From Paracyclopina nana (lineage: Eukaryota; Arthropoda; Copepoda; Cyclopoida; Cyclopettidae), in assembly GCA_019096065.1 (NCBI GenBank), contig JAGUCH010000007.1, positions 3,122,501 through 3,186,500 on the forward strand: 64,000 bases of DNA. Direction: 5' to 3'. The notes under the pieces are model-generated. The model was not told the origin of the DNA. It was given only the letters and a program-made list of their open reading frames with translations, and ran no database searches. Position numbers and translations under genes: made by a program. Positions 1-10,053 of the stretch are shown piece by piece; the first letter of the stretch is position 1; every line of letters starts with the position of its first letter.

Positions 1-306
1 AGATGAAATATTTGCTCTAACTCGATTGATAAAAACAATAATTGGGCTAAAAGCTGTTTGTGAGCACTGCTTAAAAATGCATTTAGATCACAAGAATGAA
101 AATACCAATGCAATGCCATCAATAAAATAATTTCAATAAGTTTTTGATTACCCTAGTGTGTCCCAGCTAATAGGGCGTTAGGTTAGTTTTCCCGTCAGCT
201 CAATTTTCTGCGAAATCTAATTTTGTAAACAATGCCCTAATAAACTGAAGGTTGTACAGGAAGACAGAGAGAAATATTGGATCGTTTGCTCAATTATTGC
301 GAGAAA
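1..306. other. 5' flank of the syntaxin gene
   Basis: AT-rich sequence with no convincing ORF, repeat or RNA gene. It probably holds the 5' UTR and promoter of the syntaxin gene that starts at 307. I see no clear TATA box at a fitting distance. Confidence 0.4.
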
Positions 307-1713
307 ATGCCCCGTGATCGACTTGCCGAGTTGCAAGCCTCATCAAAGCACGCGAAACCTTCAGACTCGGCCAACTCCGAGGAAATGAAACCACTCAAAG
401 ACAAAGACAAGGCCATGTCCTCATCTCAGGCCGATTTTTTCGAAGCTTTAAACGAAGTCTCCGTCAGTATTGACACAGTAAGTCACTCTTTAGTCTTATC
501 TTGTACTCATAGGACGAGAGACAAAGGAGAAGTGAGATATAATCTATGATGAGTGCATGAATTTATAGAGAGGGGTGCACCGAACGTGCGCGCATATGAT
601 ATGATTCATATTCATAGCAGCAGTAGTATAGCATAGCATATACATCACTTTCATTTCGAATGAGACGTGCTAATTCGTTGCTCACGCAGGTCCAGAACAA
701 TGTTGAGGAGGTGAAAAAGCTGCAGAAGAAGATACTCAATTCCGTTCACAAGGACGCCAATGATCATGCCAAGCTGAGTGATTTGAATGAGAGCAACAAG
801 CGTCTCGGCAACAAGGTCCGAAATTCGCTCAAGGAGGAGCAAGAAAAGGTTGAAAAGAAGCTGACGCCAAAGAAGAGCGCTTTGTCACTGAGCCCGTCCA
901 AAAGGAAGTCATTGACGTCGCGGCAAGAGACGGATTTGAGGCTTCGTCAGACGCAAATCGCATCGCAGTCCACGCGTTTCTTCAACATCTGGAACGAGTA
1001 CAATCAGTCCCAACTCAATTACAGGGAGCAGACCAAAAAGCTGCTCATCAAGCAGTGCAAAATCACTGGCAACACTGATCTCACCAATGAGGAAATTGAG
1101 CAGATGCTTGATGATGGCAAGACCAACCTCTTTGCCACGTCCATCCTGGACCAAGAAAAATTGGCCAGGCAACAGCTAATGGACTTGCAAGAACGACACG
1201 GTGAATTCCTCAAGGTAATTACAAAAGCATAATCAAGTCCATTTTATTAGCAACTTAATTCCTCTAAAGCTTGAGAAACAAATTGAGGAAGTCCGCGATT
1301 TGTTCATGGAGATTGCCAATCTGGTCACACAACAGGGCGAAATGGTGGACAACATTTATCAGAACGTGACGAGGGCTACCATCGACGTTGAGCAAGGCAA
1401 AGAACACTTGAACAAGGCCGAGCAGTTCATGAAGTCTGCGAGGAAAAAGAAGATCATTCTTGCATGCATTCTCTTAGTTATCATACTAATCATTTTGCTA
1501 GTAATCCTAATAGAATTCGGTGCATTCTCTTCGTCGTCGTCTTCTTCAAACTCTCCACCTTCATCCACTATCGTTTACGTTTACATAACTGAATCGACGA
1601 CAGCTCCTTCAACTTCTAATTTGGATAGTAGTAGTAGTAGTACTGTAATGCCTTCCGTCTCCTCTTCAACAGAGGAGCCCATTCCAATTGTTCCTCCTTC
1701 TTCATTGCCTTGA
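307..1713 (+). CDS. syntaxin-type Q-SNARE with an extended Ser/Thr-rich tail
   Basis: Plasma-membrane-type syntaxin, a t-SNARE for vesicle fusion. Three exons, 307-477, 690-1214 and 1270-1713, with GT-AG borders keep one frame and give 379 aa. The start MPRDRLAELQ resembles the syntaxin-1 N-terminus. A helical Habc-like part is followed by the SNARE helix in exon 3. The motif LVTQQGEM carries the zero-layer Gln, and a basic KKK precedes a single hydrophobic anchor (about residues 288-312). Known syntaxins usually stop within a few residues of the anchor. Here about 60 more residues rich in Ser, Thr and Pro follow. A Lys/Ser-rich insert near residues 120-150 also makes the cytosolic part long. 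Whether this is syntaxin-1, -4 or a lineage-specific paralogue is not decided. Confidence 0.85.
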
Positions 1714-1894
1714 TTACTTATTAATCATTAACAATAGCATGTAGCAGTAGAAATTCTTACTAACTGGTTGCATTGTCTGAGGTCAAATTAGCTGGCTGTG
1801 CGTTAATGTGCGAAATGAGAATAATAACGTTTGAATTTTCCCGCCTTCTCTCCGTGTTTATATTAGTGCGACAAAAGTCCGTCAAATTGCGGGG

Positions 1895-2623
<729 letters not shown>

Positions 2624-2663
2624 ACGACGCGATTGGTCATCATTTCCTACCTTGTGGAAGTGG

Positions 2664-2669
2664 AATAAA
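2664..2669 (+). terminator. polyadenylation signal of RpL40
   Basis: AATAAA lies 41 nt after the stop codon of the ubiquitin-L40 gene, at the distance expected for a poly(A) signal. Confidence 0.6.
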
Positions 2670-2691
2670 AAAGCTATGCTGAGAAGTTAAC

Positions 2692-2749
2692 CCTTAATTT
2701 CTTATCACGCGCAAAGTCGTCCTTAATTTCTTATCACGCGCAAAGTCGT
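2692..2749. repeat. exact 2 x 29-bp tandem duplication
   Basis: CCTTAATTTCTTATCACGCG plus nine further bases occurs twice head to tail, at 2692-2720 and 2721-2749, with no mismatch that I can see. It lies just past the RpL40 poly(A) site and the end of the STRAD gene. It looks like a recent replication-slippage duplication. Confidence 0.9.
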
Positions 2750-2921
2750 ATTCAGTGCCATTTCAGTACATTTCTACAGTAAGTGACTCCTAATTGTCTT
2801 GGCTGCTTTAGGAGCTTCGAATCTATCAAATGACATCTTGGAAAGCTGCTTTAAGTTGCTGTTAAAAATTATTGGCTTGAAGAGCAACTCGACATCTTTG
2901 ATGCAATTTTGCATGAAAGCT

Positions 2922-4334
2922 TTATTCAAAGTCCCATTCGGTGTCATCGTCTATGGTCATTTTAGAGTCCATTACCATAGTAAGCGACTCATCAATGTCA
3001 TCATTATTTAAAGGCTTGTCAACTGTGATGAGATCCTCTGAGCTGACTAATGAGGCCATTGACAGTCCTGAACTCGAGGACTTTTTCAGCTGCTTTATGA
3101 AAGGATGCGTTAGGAGTTGCGACGCTGACAAACGACCATCAGCATCGCGGTAGCAACACTGATCCACAAAGTCATGAAAGTTCTCGCTGAACTCTCGCGA
3201 CATGAAAGTCTTTCCTTGCACAGCCGATTTGGGCAAATTTGAGCTACTGGCCACACTTGCTCCAACTCCAGAATCAGCTGGCTTTTGCCCACTGAAAGCC
3301 AGCAATTCTTGATGATTGTTCTCCTCGGCAGCTTGCTGCTTATCTTCCATTGGAGATACATAAGTGGTCCTGTCAAGCAACTTGGGAGCTGCACCTCTCA
3401 TTTTTTCCAGGAGCATAAAAGTGCTTGGCATGTCAGAGTAGGGAATGATTCCATTGGCCATTTCGCACACTGTCACGCCAAGGCTATATATATCGGATTT
3501 CTCATTGTAACCCAATAGATTCTGGAAATGTTTAAGTTATTTTTTTTTTATAAATCAGTATAAGAAAGACATACTTGCTGCAAGACTTCAGGGCTCATCC
3601 AGTTGAGGTGTTTGTTGGCCACAAAAAGTGGGTAATCATACCTGTCTTGATATGAGTGGCCCGTGGAAGCAACACATGGCAATTCGGTATTGTACTCATA
3701 AAGCGTACAGGAGTATCGAAGACCGCTTAACTTGGCACGTCCAGATTTGTCAATCAGAATATGGGCAGCCTTGAGAAATTATCACATAAAATAAAAATGA
3801 GTATTACAACTTATTTTTAATAGTTACTTTAATGGCTCTGTGGACAATGCCACGCTCATGTAGGTGGATCAAGCCCAATAAAACGTCGCGGATGACAGGT
3901 GAAGCGGCAGCTTCAGGAATCCCATCAGGAAAACACATATCCAGGATTCTCCTCATTGATCCCATCTCCATGAGGGGTGAGAGCAGCCACACCTCCATGT
4001 TGCTTGGAAGAGCAAAAGAAGACAAACAAGGAAGGATATGTTCATGTCTGATTTGCCTCATGGTGACCACCTCATGCCTTATGAGTTTGATGGCTTCTTC
4101 AGTGGACTCATCAATGAAGAACCTCTTGATGCACACCACTTGGCCCGTGGACTTGAATTGGCCCATTTGGATGAGAGCTTTGCCTTGGCCTTGGCTGTCA
4201 ATGCCAAACACTCTGGCAAGGCTGGCATGCAAGACTATGTCATTGGGATCTACATGGGCTTCAGTGTCACCCATGATGGTGTCAGTGGAACTGACCTTGC
4301 GGAATTTGGAGCTGAGGCTCCTGATGATGTTCTT
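2922..4334 (-). CDS. STRAD: STE20-related adaptor pseudokinase (STRAD)
   Basis: Pseudokinase that, with MO25, activates the LKB1 kinase in cell polarity and energy signalling. Three exons are clear: 4334-3828, 3769-3575 and 3521-2922. The first ATG inside them is at 4274, but the frame is open to the acceptor at 4335, so a short upstream exon may exist. The fold is kinase-like but catalytic motifs are lost: HRA replaces HRD (RGIVHRAIK), and KLSGLR sits where DFG should be. The STRAD pattern SPEVLQQNLLGYNEKSDIYS is present, as is a helical C-lobe with an inserted acidic/Ser stretch. The C-terminus is EWDFE, close to the WEF tail by which STRAD binds MO25, but with Asp inserted and one residue beyond Phe. 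Family assignment is firm; the exact N-terminus is not. Confidence 0.88.
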
Positions 4335-4688
4335 CTGAAAATATCACATTTGACAGTTGGTATCGAGGTTGCTTTCAATAAGGTTATTGAGCAAGGAAAG
4401 CAACAAATCTATTTAGTTAAGGCTAAGTTAATACAACACACATGAGCAAACCGTGAAGTCATGGCTCCAAATGCTTGTCATGAAAAAGGAAGTGTCAAAG
4501 TAAGACAGGTTAAGCCCAGAGGAAATGATAACACCAACTGAGATACTCACCAAATTTGCTGAGAGTTTTGACAACAATCTCTCCTTGTTTTTCTACGCAT
4601 TAACAGCTGATGTCTCAGTAGCATAACAGGGCTACCAGACATTTCTGAGCTACTTTCACTTTTGGCCAGATATGGGAATTTTTATTGG
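4335..4688. other. spacer between STRAD and saposin-like gene 1
   Basis: Likely holds the 5' end of STRAD on the minus strand. One candidate first exon on that strand (ATG near 4483, ten codons, donor GTTTGC) would keep phase with the exon at 4334. The donor is weak and I do not rely on it. Confidence 0.25.
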
Positions 4689-5483
4689 CTAGCAAACATT
4701 ATACAGATTTTGGCAAATTTCTCTGTCATTTGTCACCAATTTACGGCTCAAGTATTCAATTGCAGTTGGCATGAAGGCATCAATAAAGCTTTGGCACTTA
4801 AGAAGTTGATCCTCATTCAAAGAGTTCTTCCCACAAAATACATCTCCTATGGAAAATTGATCATTTTTATGCACAAGTCAATTATGAAACTAAAGTTTCA
4901 AACCTTTCAAAGTTGAAGTGATGTCGTTCAAGGCTTGAGCAGATGTGAGTGCTTTCATGACAGCATCTAAGTCAGCTTCGCATGTTGCACAATCCCAAAT
5001 CTTCATGATTGGAAGCTTCACCAAGGACCTTTTACTTGTACATTTAGGATTAATGCTTCTGCAAACGCCGTCAACTGTCTCTGATGCTCCATAAACAATA
5101 GTGGCAATCTCTGGCCACCAAACGGTGACTCCAACGCTGCAGCCTCCAATTTCAAAGTCTGGATTTCGACATACCTGCAATTTTTTAACTTAGCAATAAT
5201 GCAATAAATGATTCAGTAAATAAATTATTACATCCTCCATCAGCATGAATTGCTGACTCAGAATTGTTGCTACTCCATAGTCCATCAATGTTTTAACACT
5301 GTCCCTGCATACTTGACATCCCTCTGGCTCCTTCAATTCAGTGTAATTAATAATTGAGATCCAAATTTTGATACTCTTGTATCTTAGGATGATTTTGATT
5401 AAAATACATACCCTAACTGATGGATGAGCTGAAGTAAGGCCCAAATTGAGAGCTGTTGTCAGGATGATGAAATGTGCAATCAT
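4689..5483 (-). CDS. secreted saposin-B-like protein 1
   Basis: Small secreted protein with saposin-type folds, a family that binds lipids or membranes. Four exons, 5483-5412, 5330-5232, 5174-4904 and 4846-4689, give 199 aa. Residues 1-19 form a signal peptide (MIAHFIILTTALNLGLTSA). Two cysteine-rich segments follow: GCQVCRDSV begins the first, and DCATCEADLDAV the second. Each opens with the Cys-x-x-Cys typical of saposin B domains and closes with later cysteines (VCRS..KC; CQSF, ICQNLYNVC). A WW pair in VTVWWPEIA is shared with the neighbour. It is a tandem paralogue of the gene at 5861-6616, with the same intron positions and phases. The donor of the last intron (GTTTGA) is unusual. Function is unknown; digestion or antimicrobial defence are possible. 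Confidence 0.85.
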
Positions 5484-5860
5484 GGCTTGAAGATTACCTA
5501 TGCATCACTGATGCAAATGACTTGTACAGCTTCATGTTGAGCTTATCTCAAGGAGGATCTGCATAACTATTACAGCTCTCCTAACAAACATCTATTTGCA
5601 TACGAAAAAGGTCAAAGTCATGCATGCTGCACATCTATGGACATTTCTGCTAGTTACTTGCTATCTTGAGTTCCTTAAATTATCAAGGCATGAAAGCAAA
5701 TTGCCTGTTACAGCCATGCCTTGCCCTCAAAGCCTCATGAGATGAATTGTTTGAGAAGAATGCAACTTAGCTTGCCCTAAACTTTATGATTCAAAGTATG
5801 CACGTGACAATGTGTCAAGAAAGATAAATTCAGTATTTTAGAGTTTAGAAGGTTTATTGA

Positions 5861-6616
5861 TTAACAGATTTCATAAACAGTTTGGCAAATTTCAGTTCCA
5901 CCCGAAACCAACCTTCCAGCCAAGACTTTGATTGCTGGTGGCATGAAGGCATCAATATAGTTTTGGCAAGCAACAAATTGTTCATCATTGCCAGCGTTCT
6001 TTCCACAGAAAACATCTCCTGCAATGTAATGTATATAGAGAACCATAGATTCAAGATGTGAATCAAGAAATGTACCTTTCAAGGTGGAGGTGATGATGTC
6101 CAAGCCTTCAGCAGAGGTGAAAGCATCCTTGACAGCTCCCAAGTCAGCCTTGCAAGTGGCGCAATCCCATTGCCTCAAGATGGGGAACTTCTTTGCGGAG
6201 CATTCAGGGTTGATGCTACTGCAAACACCTTCGACTGCCTTTGGTGATCCAAAAACAATGTTGGCAATCTCTGGCCACCAGACGGTGACACCAGTGACAC
6301 AGCCTCCAACCTCAAAGTCACCATTTTTGCAGACCTAATCAATTGCTTCAGTGACTATCGACTAGCATTCGTAGAAGATCAAAGATATTAATTACCTCCT
6401 CAGTAAGCAAGTATTGTTGAGAGACAACAGTGTCAAGAGCATAGTCCATCAATTTCTTGACACTGTCCCTGCATACTTGACATCCCTCAGGTTCCTAGAG
6501 CACAAAATTGTTACTAACTCATGGGAATTCTTCTAGGTATTGAATGTACTTACTGTGGGAAGGGCAGAAGCTTGTCCCAAAATAAGGGCAGCAATGAAAA
6601 GCAGGGGAGTGTTCAT
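5861..6616 (-). CDS. secreted saposin-B-like protein 2
   Basis: Tandem paralogue of the preceding gene. Four exons, 6616-6554, 6494-6396, 6334-6076 and 6018-5861, give 192 aa. The signal peptide is MNTPLLFIAALILGQASA. Shared blocks are EPEGCQVCRDSVK, VTVWWPEIA, the WDCATC motif, STLKGDVFCGKN and the cysteine-rich end (ICQTVYEIC). It lacks a few residues that copy 1 has around KRSLVKLP. The pair arose by local duplication, with exon structure kept. Copy 2 has a cleaner last donor (GTACAT versus GTTTGA). Substrate is unknown; saposin B domains generally bind lipids. Confidence 0.87.
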
Positions 6617-7797
6617 GGTTGGTGGATTTACAGTGAGAAACTGATGCTTTGATCATTTTGACACCTGCTTTAAATATTGTTTCCTTATCTCAAATGGGGA
6701 ATATTTAATCCCGCTTGCATTATAAAAAACACCACCATTACATAATTTGAGCATATTGCAATGTGCTATTTGTTTGCAAACAGAAACTAAGCATTACTAA
6801 TGCTCTTGTACATAAAAATGCTGTTCAAATAAGCAAGCGATAATGTCAGATCTTGAGTAAGTTTTATGTAACCTCAATTAGAGACAGAGATCAAGAATAA
6901 TTTATCCCCTATTATGGGGCATAGACTGAGTCCCTTGAAGGAGGTTTTCAACAGACCCAATTTAGCTTTCAGGAAATGTAATAGACCATTTGAGTGGTAT
7001 AATCCGCTATTCCAAAATATTTTTGTCCTTTCCCTGAGACACCCATATGGAACCTAACAATCGGCATAAGATTGGCAGATAAAAGTTGATTCATTTTGCT
7101 GTGAGAAGGGCCAAAAGTTCTACTAGATCAGAATTTCCGAAAACTTTTAGGGCCAATTTGACCCCTACGCGTATGAAAGAAAAACGGCAACACACATGTG
7201 TCCAGCTCATGGAAATCTTGATAATTTTGAGATACATTTTCAGCAAATATTCAATGGACATTATCCAACAAATGCCCCAGCTGAATCTTTGCCTCACCAT
7301 GACCTCTCAGGGATTTTTTTAGGGCCTAACTTTTGATGAGACAGTAGGGAACTATTAGTCCTACCCAAAGACTTATATTGAAAGAGAAGTGCTACTTCTT
7401 GCATTCTCACTGCATGTAAGCGCGCACCAAGTGCTACAAGTGATTTTGAAAACGTTTGGGTCAGCTGTTCTAATAAAACAGTCAGCGGGCTGCATTGATC
7501 CAGAAAGGATAATGCCAACTGGCACCTCGGTTTTACAACTTTAAATTCCTAATAGTTTGGAAAATATTTAAAAAAGAGAAAATATAGCGCAGGCAAAATT
7601 GTGCACCTTGTAAAATTGGACTACTTTGGCTAAGTTGACTCATTTAGGAATTATTAGCAACCAAAAGTCTGCCCTGGCCCAAATTCAAGCAGCCACAGGC
7701 AAAATTGCATTGTAGTTTCTTGGGGCGTGCAGCAGATCTGCAAATGCACCCCCAAAAGCCTCGCCCAGTAGCACTTCTCTTGTTAAATAAGTCTCTG
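6617..7797. other. gene-poor spacer
   Basis: AT-rich with scattered short ORFs on both strands that show no family signature. An AT box (TTTAAATA, about 6670) lies some 55 nt upstream of the saposin-like 2 start on the minus strand and may be its TATA element. I see no other gene, RNA or repeat. Confidence 0.4.
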
Positions 7798-7925
7798 GTA
7801 CTACCATCACAATGAGTCCCACCATGACCTCTGTCCCACAATGACTTATGTCCTACCATGACTTTTTGTCCCCACAAGGTATTTTGTAGCACCATGAATT
7901 TTCTGCCAACCTTTATAGAATGTCT
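7798..7925. repeat. minisatellite arm with TCCCACCATGA units (left)
   Basis: Degenerate units of about 18-20 bp, such as TCCCACCATGACC, TCCCACAATGAC and TCCTACCATGAC. The same units resume right after the retrotransposon at 17782. The last five bases, TGTCT at 7921-7925, are the target-site duplication of the insertion. Confidence 0.75.
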
Positions 7926-8127
7926 TGTAAGCAATTTGCTACCCGGATACTAGTCCTTGGAGAAAATTGCCGATGACTTTACGAAGTAATACTTATAAGT
8001 TTGTAACCGAAGAATAAATCTCGTGATGAACAACTTGTTGGATGGAAAGGTGGAATGTAACTGATCTTTTATTGAGCGTCAGCTGACAAGTTTGATATAT
8101 GGGGGAGGGAGCGGGAAAATTCAAACA
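7926..8127 (-). repeat. 3' LTR of the BEL/Pao element
   Basis: 202 bp, apparently identical to 17580-17781. TG...CA termini. It is preceded in element sense by the purine run AGCGGGGAA. Confidence 0.95.
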
Positions 8128-8136
8128 TTCCCCGCT
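8128..8136 (-). other. polypurine tract next to the 3' LTR
   Basis: In element sense the sequence AGCGGGGAA ends directly at the first base of the LTR, where plus-strand DNA synthesis of LTR elements is primed. Short but well placed. Confidence 0.65.
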
Positions 8137-8154
8137 AAATGAAGGGCCTTACAT

Positions 8155-9585
8155 TTACTCGTCATTTTCCCGTAACAATTCTTCGTCCATTTCGTAATCC
8201 ACGTCAACTTCACCTTCCTCTCGTCGAAGTAAGTCTTCAACATTCCCCACTGGGAAGGTCAGGGCTTGCTGGACCGGAATTGGGGTTGAAGGCCGAGCCG
8301 AGGGAGGTTGCGTGATGACTTCTGGCTTAATTTCCGGCGGCGGAATCAATTCGTTGGCGACTTTAAACTGCTTCAAAGCGGGTTGCTGGAGGCCATTTTC
8401 CAGATCGATAAGCGAAATCGTGTGCGGAGCGTTGGCCGAAGTCGAGGCCGAAGTCGAAGCCGAAGTCGAGGCCGAAGTCGAGGCCGAAGTCGAGGCCGAA
8501 GTCGAGGCCGAAGTCGAGGTAGCCGTAGCTGAAGGTGAGTCTTCTACCTTAAGCATGATCTGGGCGAAAGGTAGAATCTTCTTTTTCATCTCTTCCAGAT
8601 CTGAAGCGGGGGCCGAGTCTGGATCAGTTGTGGATCCGGATGTCATCGATGGCTCAGAACCTGGTTCCAGGGAGGTAGTCGACGAGGACATGGAGCTTTC
8701 TCCACTGCCACTGGGCCGATACGACTCGTCTGAGCCTGCCATCGAAGCTGCTCCTGATGAGGAAGCCGAAGCTATTGATGAAGACGGGGTTTGAATGCCA
8801 GGGCTCCTTCTTAGGTAAGCTACAAAATCAGCTTCACGTTTACGTAATTCCCATTTTCGGTCTGGCCTAACAAAGTCATTGTTATGCCTGAAAAAATCGT
8901 CCATTGAAATGTGTGGATTTCGATCCACAACCCTGCTTAGGGCATTTACGGACACGAGGATCAATTTGTCACTAGTTATAGTGCTGGACAACCCTTTTGG
9001 GTCAGTCCTTGGATCCCTAAACGTTACAGAAAGTGGGAAGTTCGAAGTCATCTCGTCTCCTCTAGCTCTAGCTGAGGTGGGAGTTGAACTGCGATGCGAT
9101 CGTTTGCGATCATTACGAGGAGCTGCTGGTGCAGGCATGGTGTTTACACCGTTTATTAAATCATCAATGCCGTTTATCTCCCTTTGGAGCTCTAAATGAT
9201 TGCGGCGAGCCAACCTACGAGTTTCCTCTGTTTGCAGAGCTTTGTAGGTGGAATACGGGGAGGGGATATTTGAGTCATACAGTGCCGTTTCAAATGCCAT
9301 AGCCAAGTCCTTATAGACGTTCACAGCCTCGTATACTTCACCCCTGCTAAGGTGGAGGAGCCGAAGACTGTCCAAGTTAGTCCAATCCAGCCTCTTTTTG
9401 AGGTGTTCGATGGGGACCTTCTTGATATGACCTTCTTGAGTCTTGGCGCCTAGAATCCGGTCTTTTGGATTGAGTAGGACTTCAGCGATGCCAATGCCCT
9501 TGGTCTTCAACTCATGAAAGAAGTGAGGCTTGTTGAACTTATGTTCAAAAGCAGGTCTCTTGACCACAGCCGCTTGGTGAGCCAT
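8155..9585 (-). CDS. third ORF of the BEL/Pao element, function unknown
   Basis: 476 aa from the ATG at 9585 (MAHQAAVV). It lies downstream of pol, where some elements carry an envelope gene. I see no signal peptide, no transmembrane segment and no cysteine pattern, so it is not a recognisable envelope protein. The N-terminal 150 residues look folded and partly basic. The middle (about 200-270) has a second ordered-looking block with HISMDDFFRHNNDFVRPD. The C-terminal half is Ser-rich and then contains seven 12-bp repeats coding Ser-Ala-Ser-Thr (8434-8517). The end is very acidic (EEGEVDVDYEMDEELL). The frame is fully open for 1.4 kb including the repeat, which suggests selection. I do not recognise the family. 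Confidence 0.8.
   Translation of the reverse strand: MAHQAAVVKRPAFEHKFNKPHFFHELKTKGIGIAEVLLNPKDRILGAKTQEGHIKKVPIEHLKKRLDWTNLDSLRLLHLSRGEVYEAVNVYKDLAMAFETALYDSNIPSPYSTYKALQTEETRRLARRNHLELQREINGIDDLINGVNTMPAPAAPRNDRKRSHRSSTPTSARARGDEMTSNFPLSVTFRDPRTDPKGLSSTITSDKLILVSVNALSRVVDRNPHISMDDFFRHNNDFVRPDRKWELRKREADFVAYLRRSPGIQTPSSSIASASSSGAASMAGSDESYRPSGSGESSMSSSTTSLEPGSEPSMTSGSTTDPDSAPASDLEEMKKKILPFAQIMLKVEDSPSATATSTSASTSASTSASTSASTSASTSASTSANAPHTISLIDLENGLQQPALKQFKVANELIPPPEIKPEVITQPPSARPSTPIPVQQALTFPVGNVEDLLRREEGEVDVDYEMDEELLRENDE
8434..8517. repeat. 7 x 12-bp coding minisatellite (Ser-Ala-Ser-Thr)
   Basis: Plus-strand unit GAGGCCGAAGTC, seven near-identical copies with one A/G variant. The period is a multiple of three, so copy number can vary without breaking ORF3. 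Confidence 0.9.
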
Positions 9586-10053
9586 TTTTGGCAAAGTTTT
9601 TTAACTGGTGAGGGGGATGACGTTGGGGTTACCCGTGGAATTTCATACATGAAGTGATCGGGGTGGATGCCTCGTGGGCTTTATATACCTCACCGAGAAT
9701 GAGAATTCTCAACCTTACGTGCATCTCATCTATACGTCTTGTCAGTATTTGCACTTGTCTTAAGCTTGAACTCGTGATTTTCTAGGTGCATTTTGATCTT
9801 TATTTTGATTGCTGACTCGCAAAAGTGAGAATTCCTTTGTTTACGGGTGTTCGCGGCGCGAAACGCCGTTTAGCCTTCCCCGCAATTCTCGAGTTTTGCG
9901 ATAACTCGTGACGTCATTTAGACTCGGTTTCAACTCTGACTCTAAGCTTGATGCCGAGTCCTTTGTTTTGTTTTGAATTCACGCAGTCTTCAAATTTAAA
10001 GTTCCCCGCGTTTAGAACTTAAATTGACACTTTTTGTGTAATTCCCCGCGTTT

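Noticed and set aside
4038-4445. Plus-strand ORFs over STRAD
   Set aside because: Complement of a clear pseudokinase exon.
8312-8794. Plus-strand ORFs with EVEAEVEA or RGRSRGRS repeats
   Set aside because: Antisense to the 12-bp repeat of retroelement ORF3.
8155-9585. Retroelement ORF3 as an envelope gene
   Set aside because: No signal peptide, transmembrane segment or cysteine pattern.
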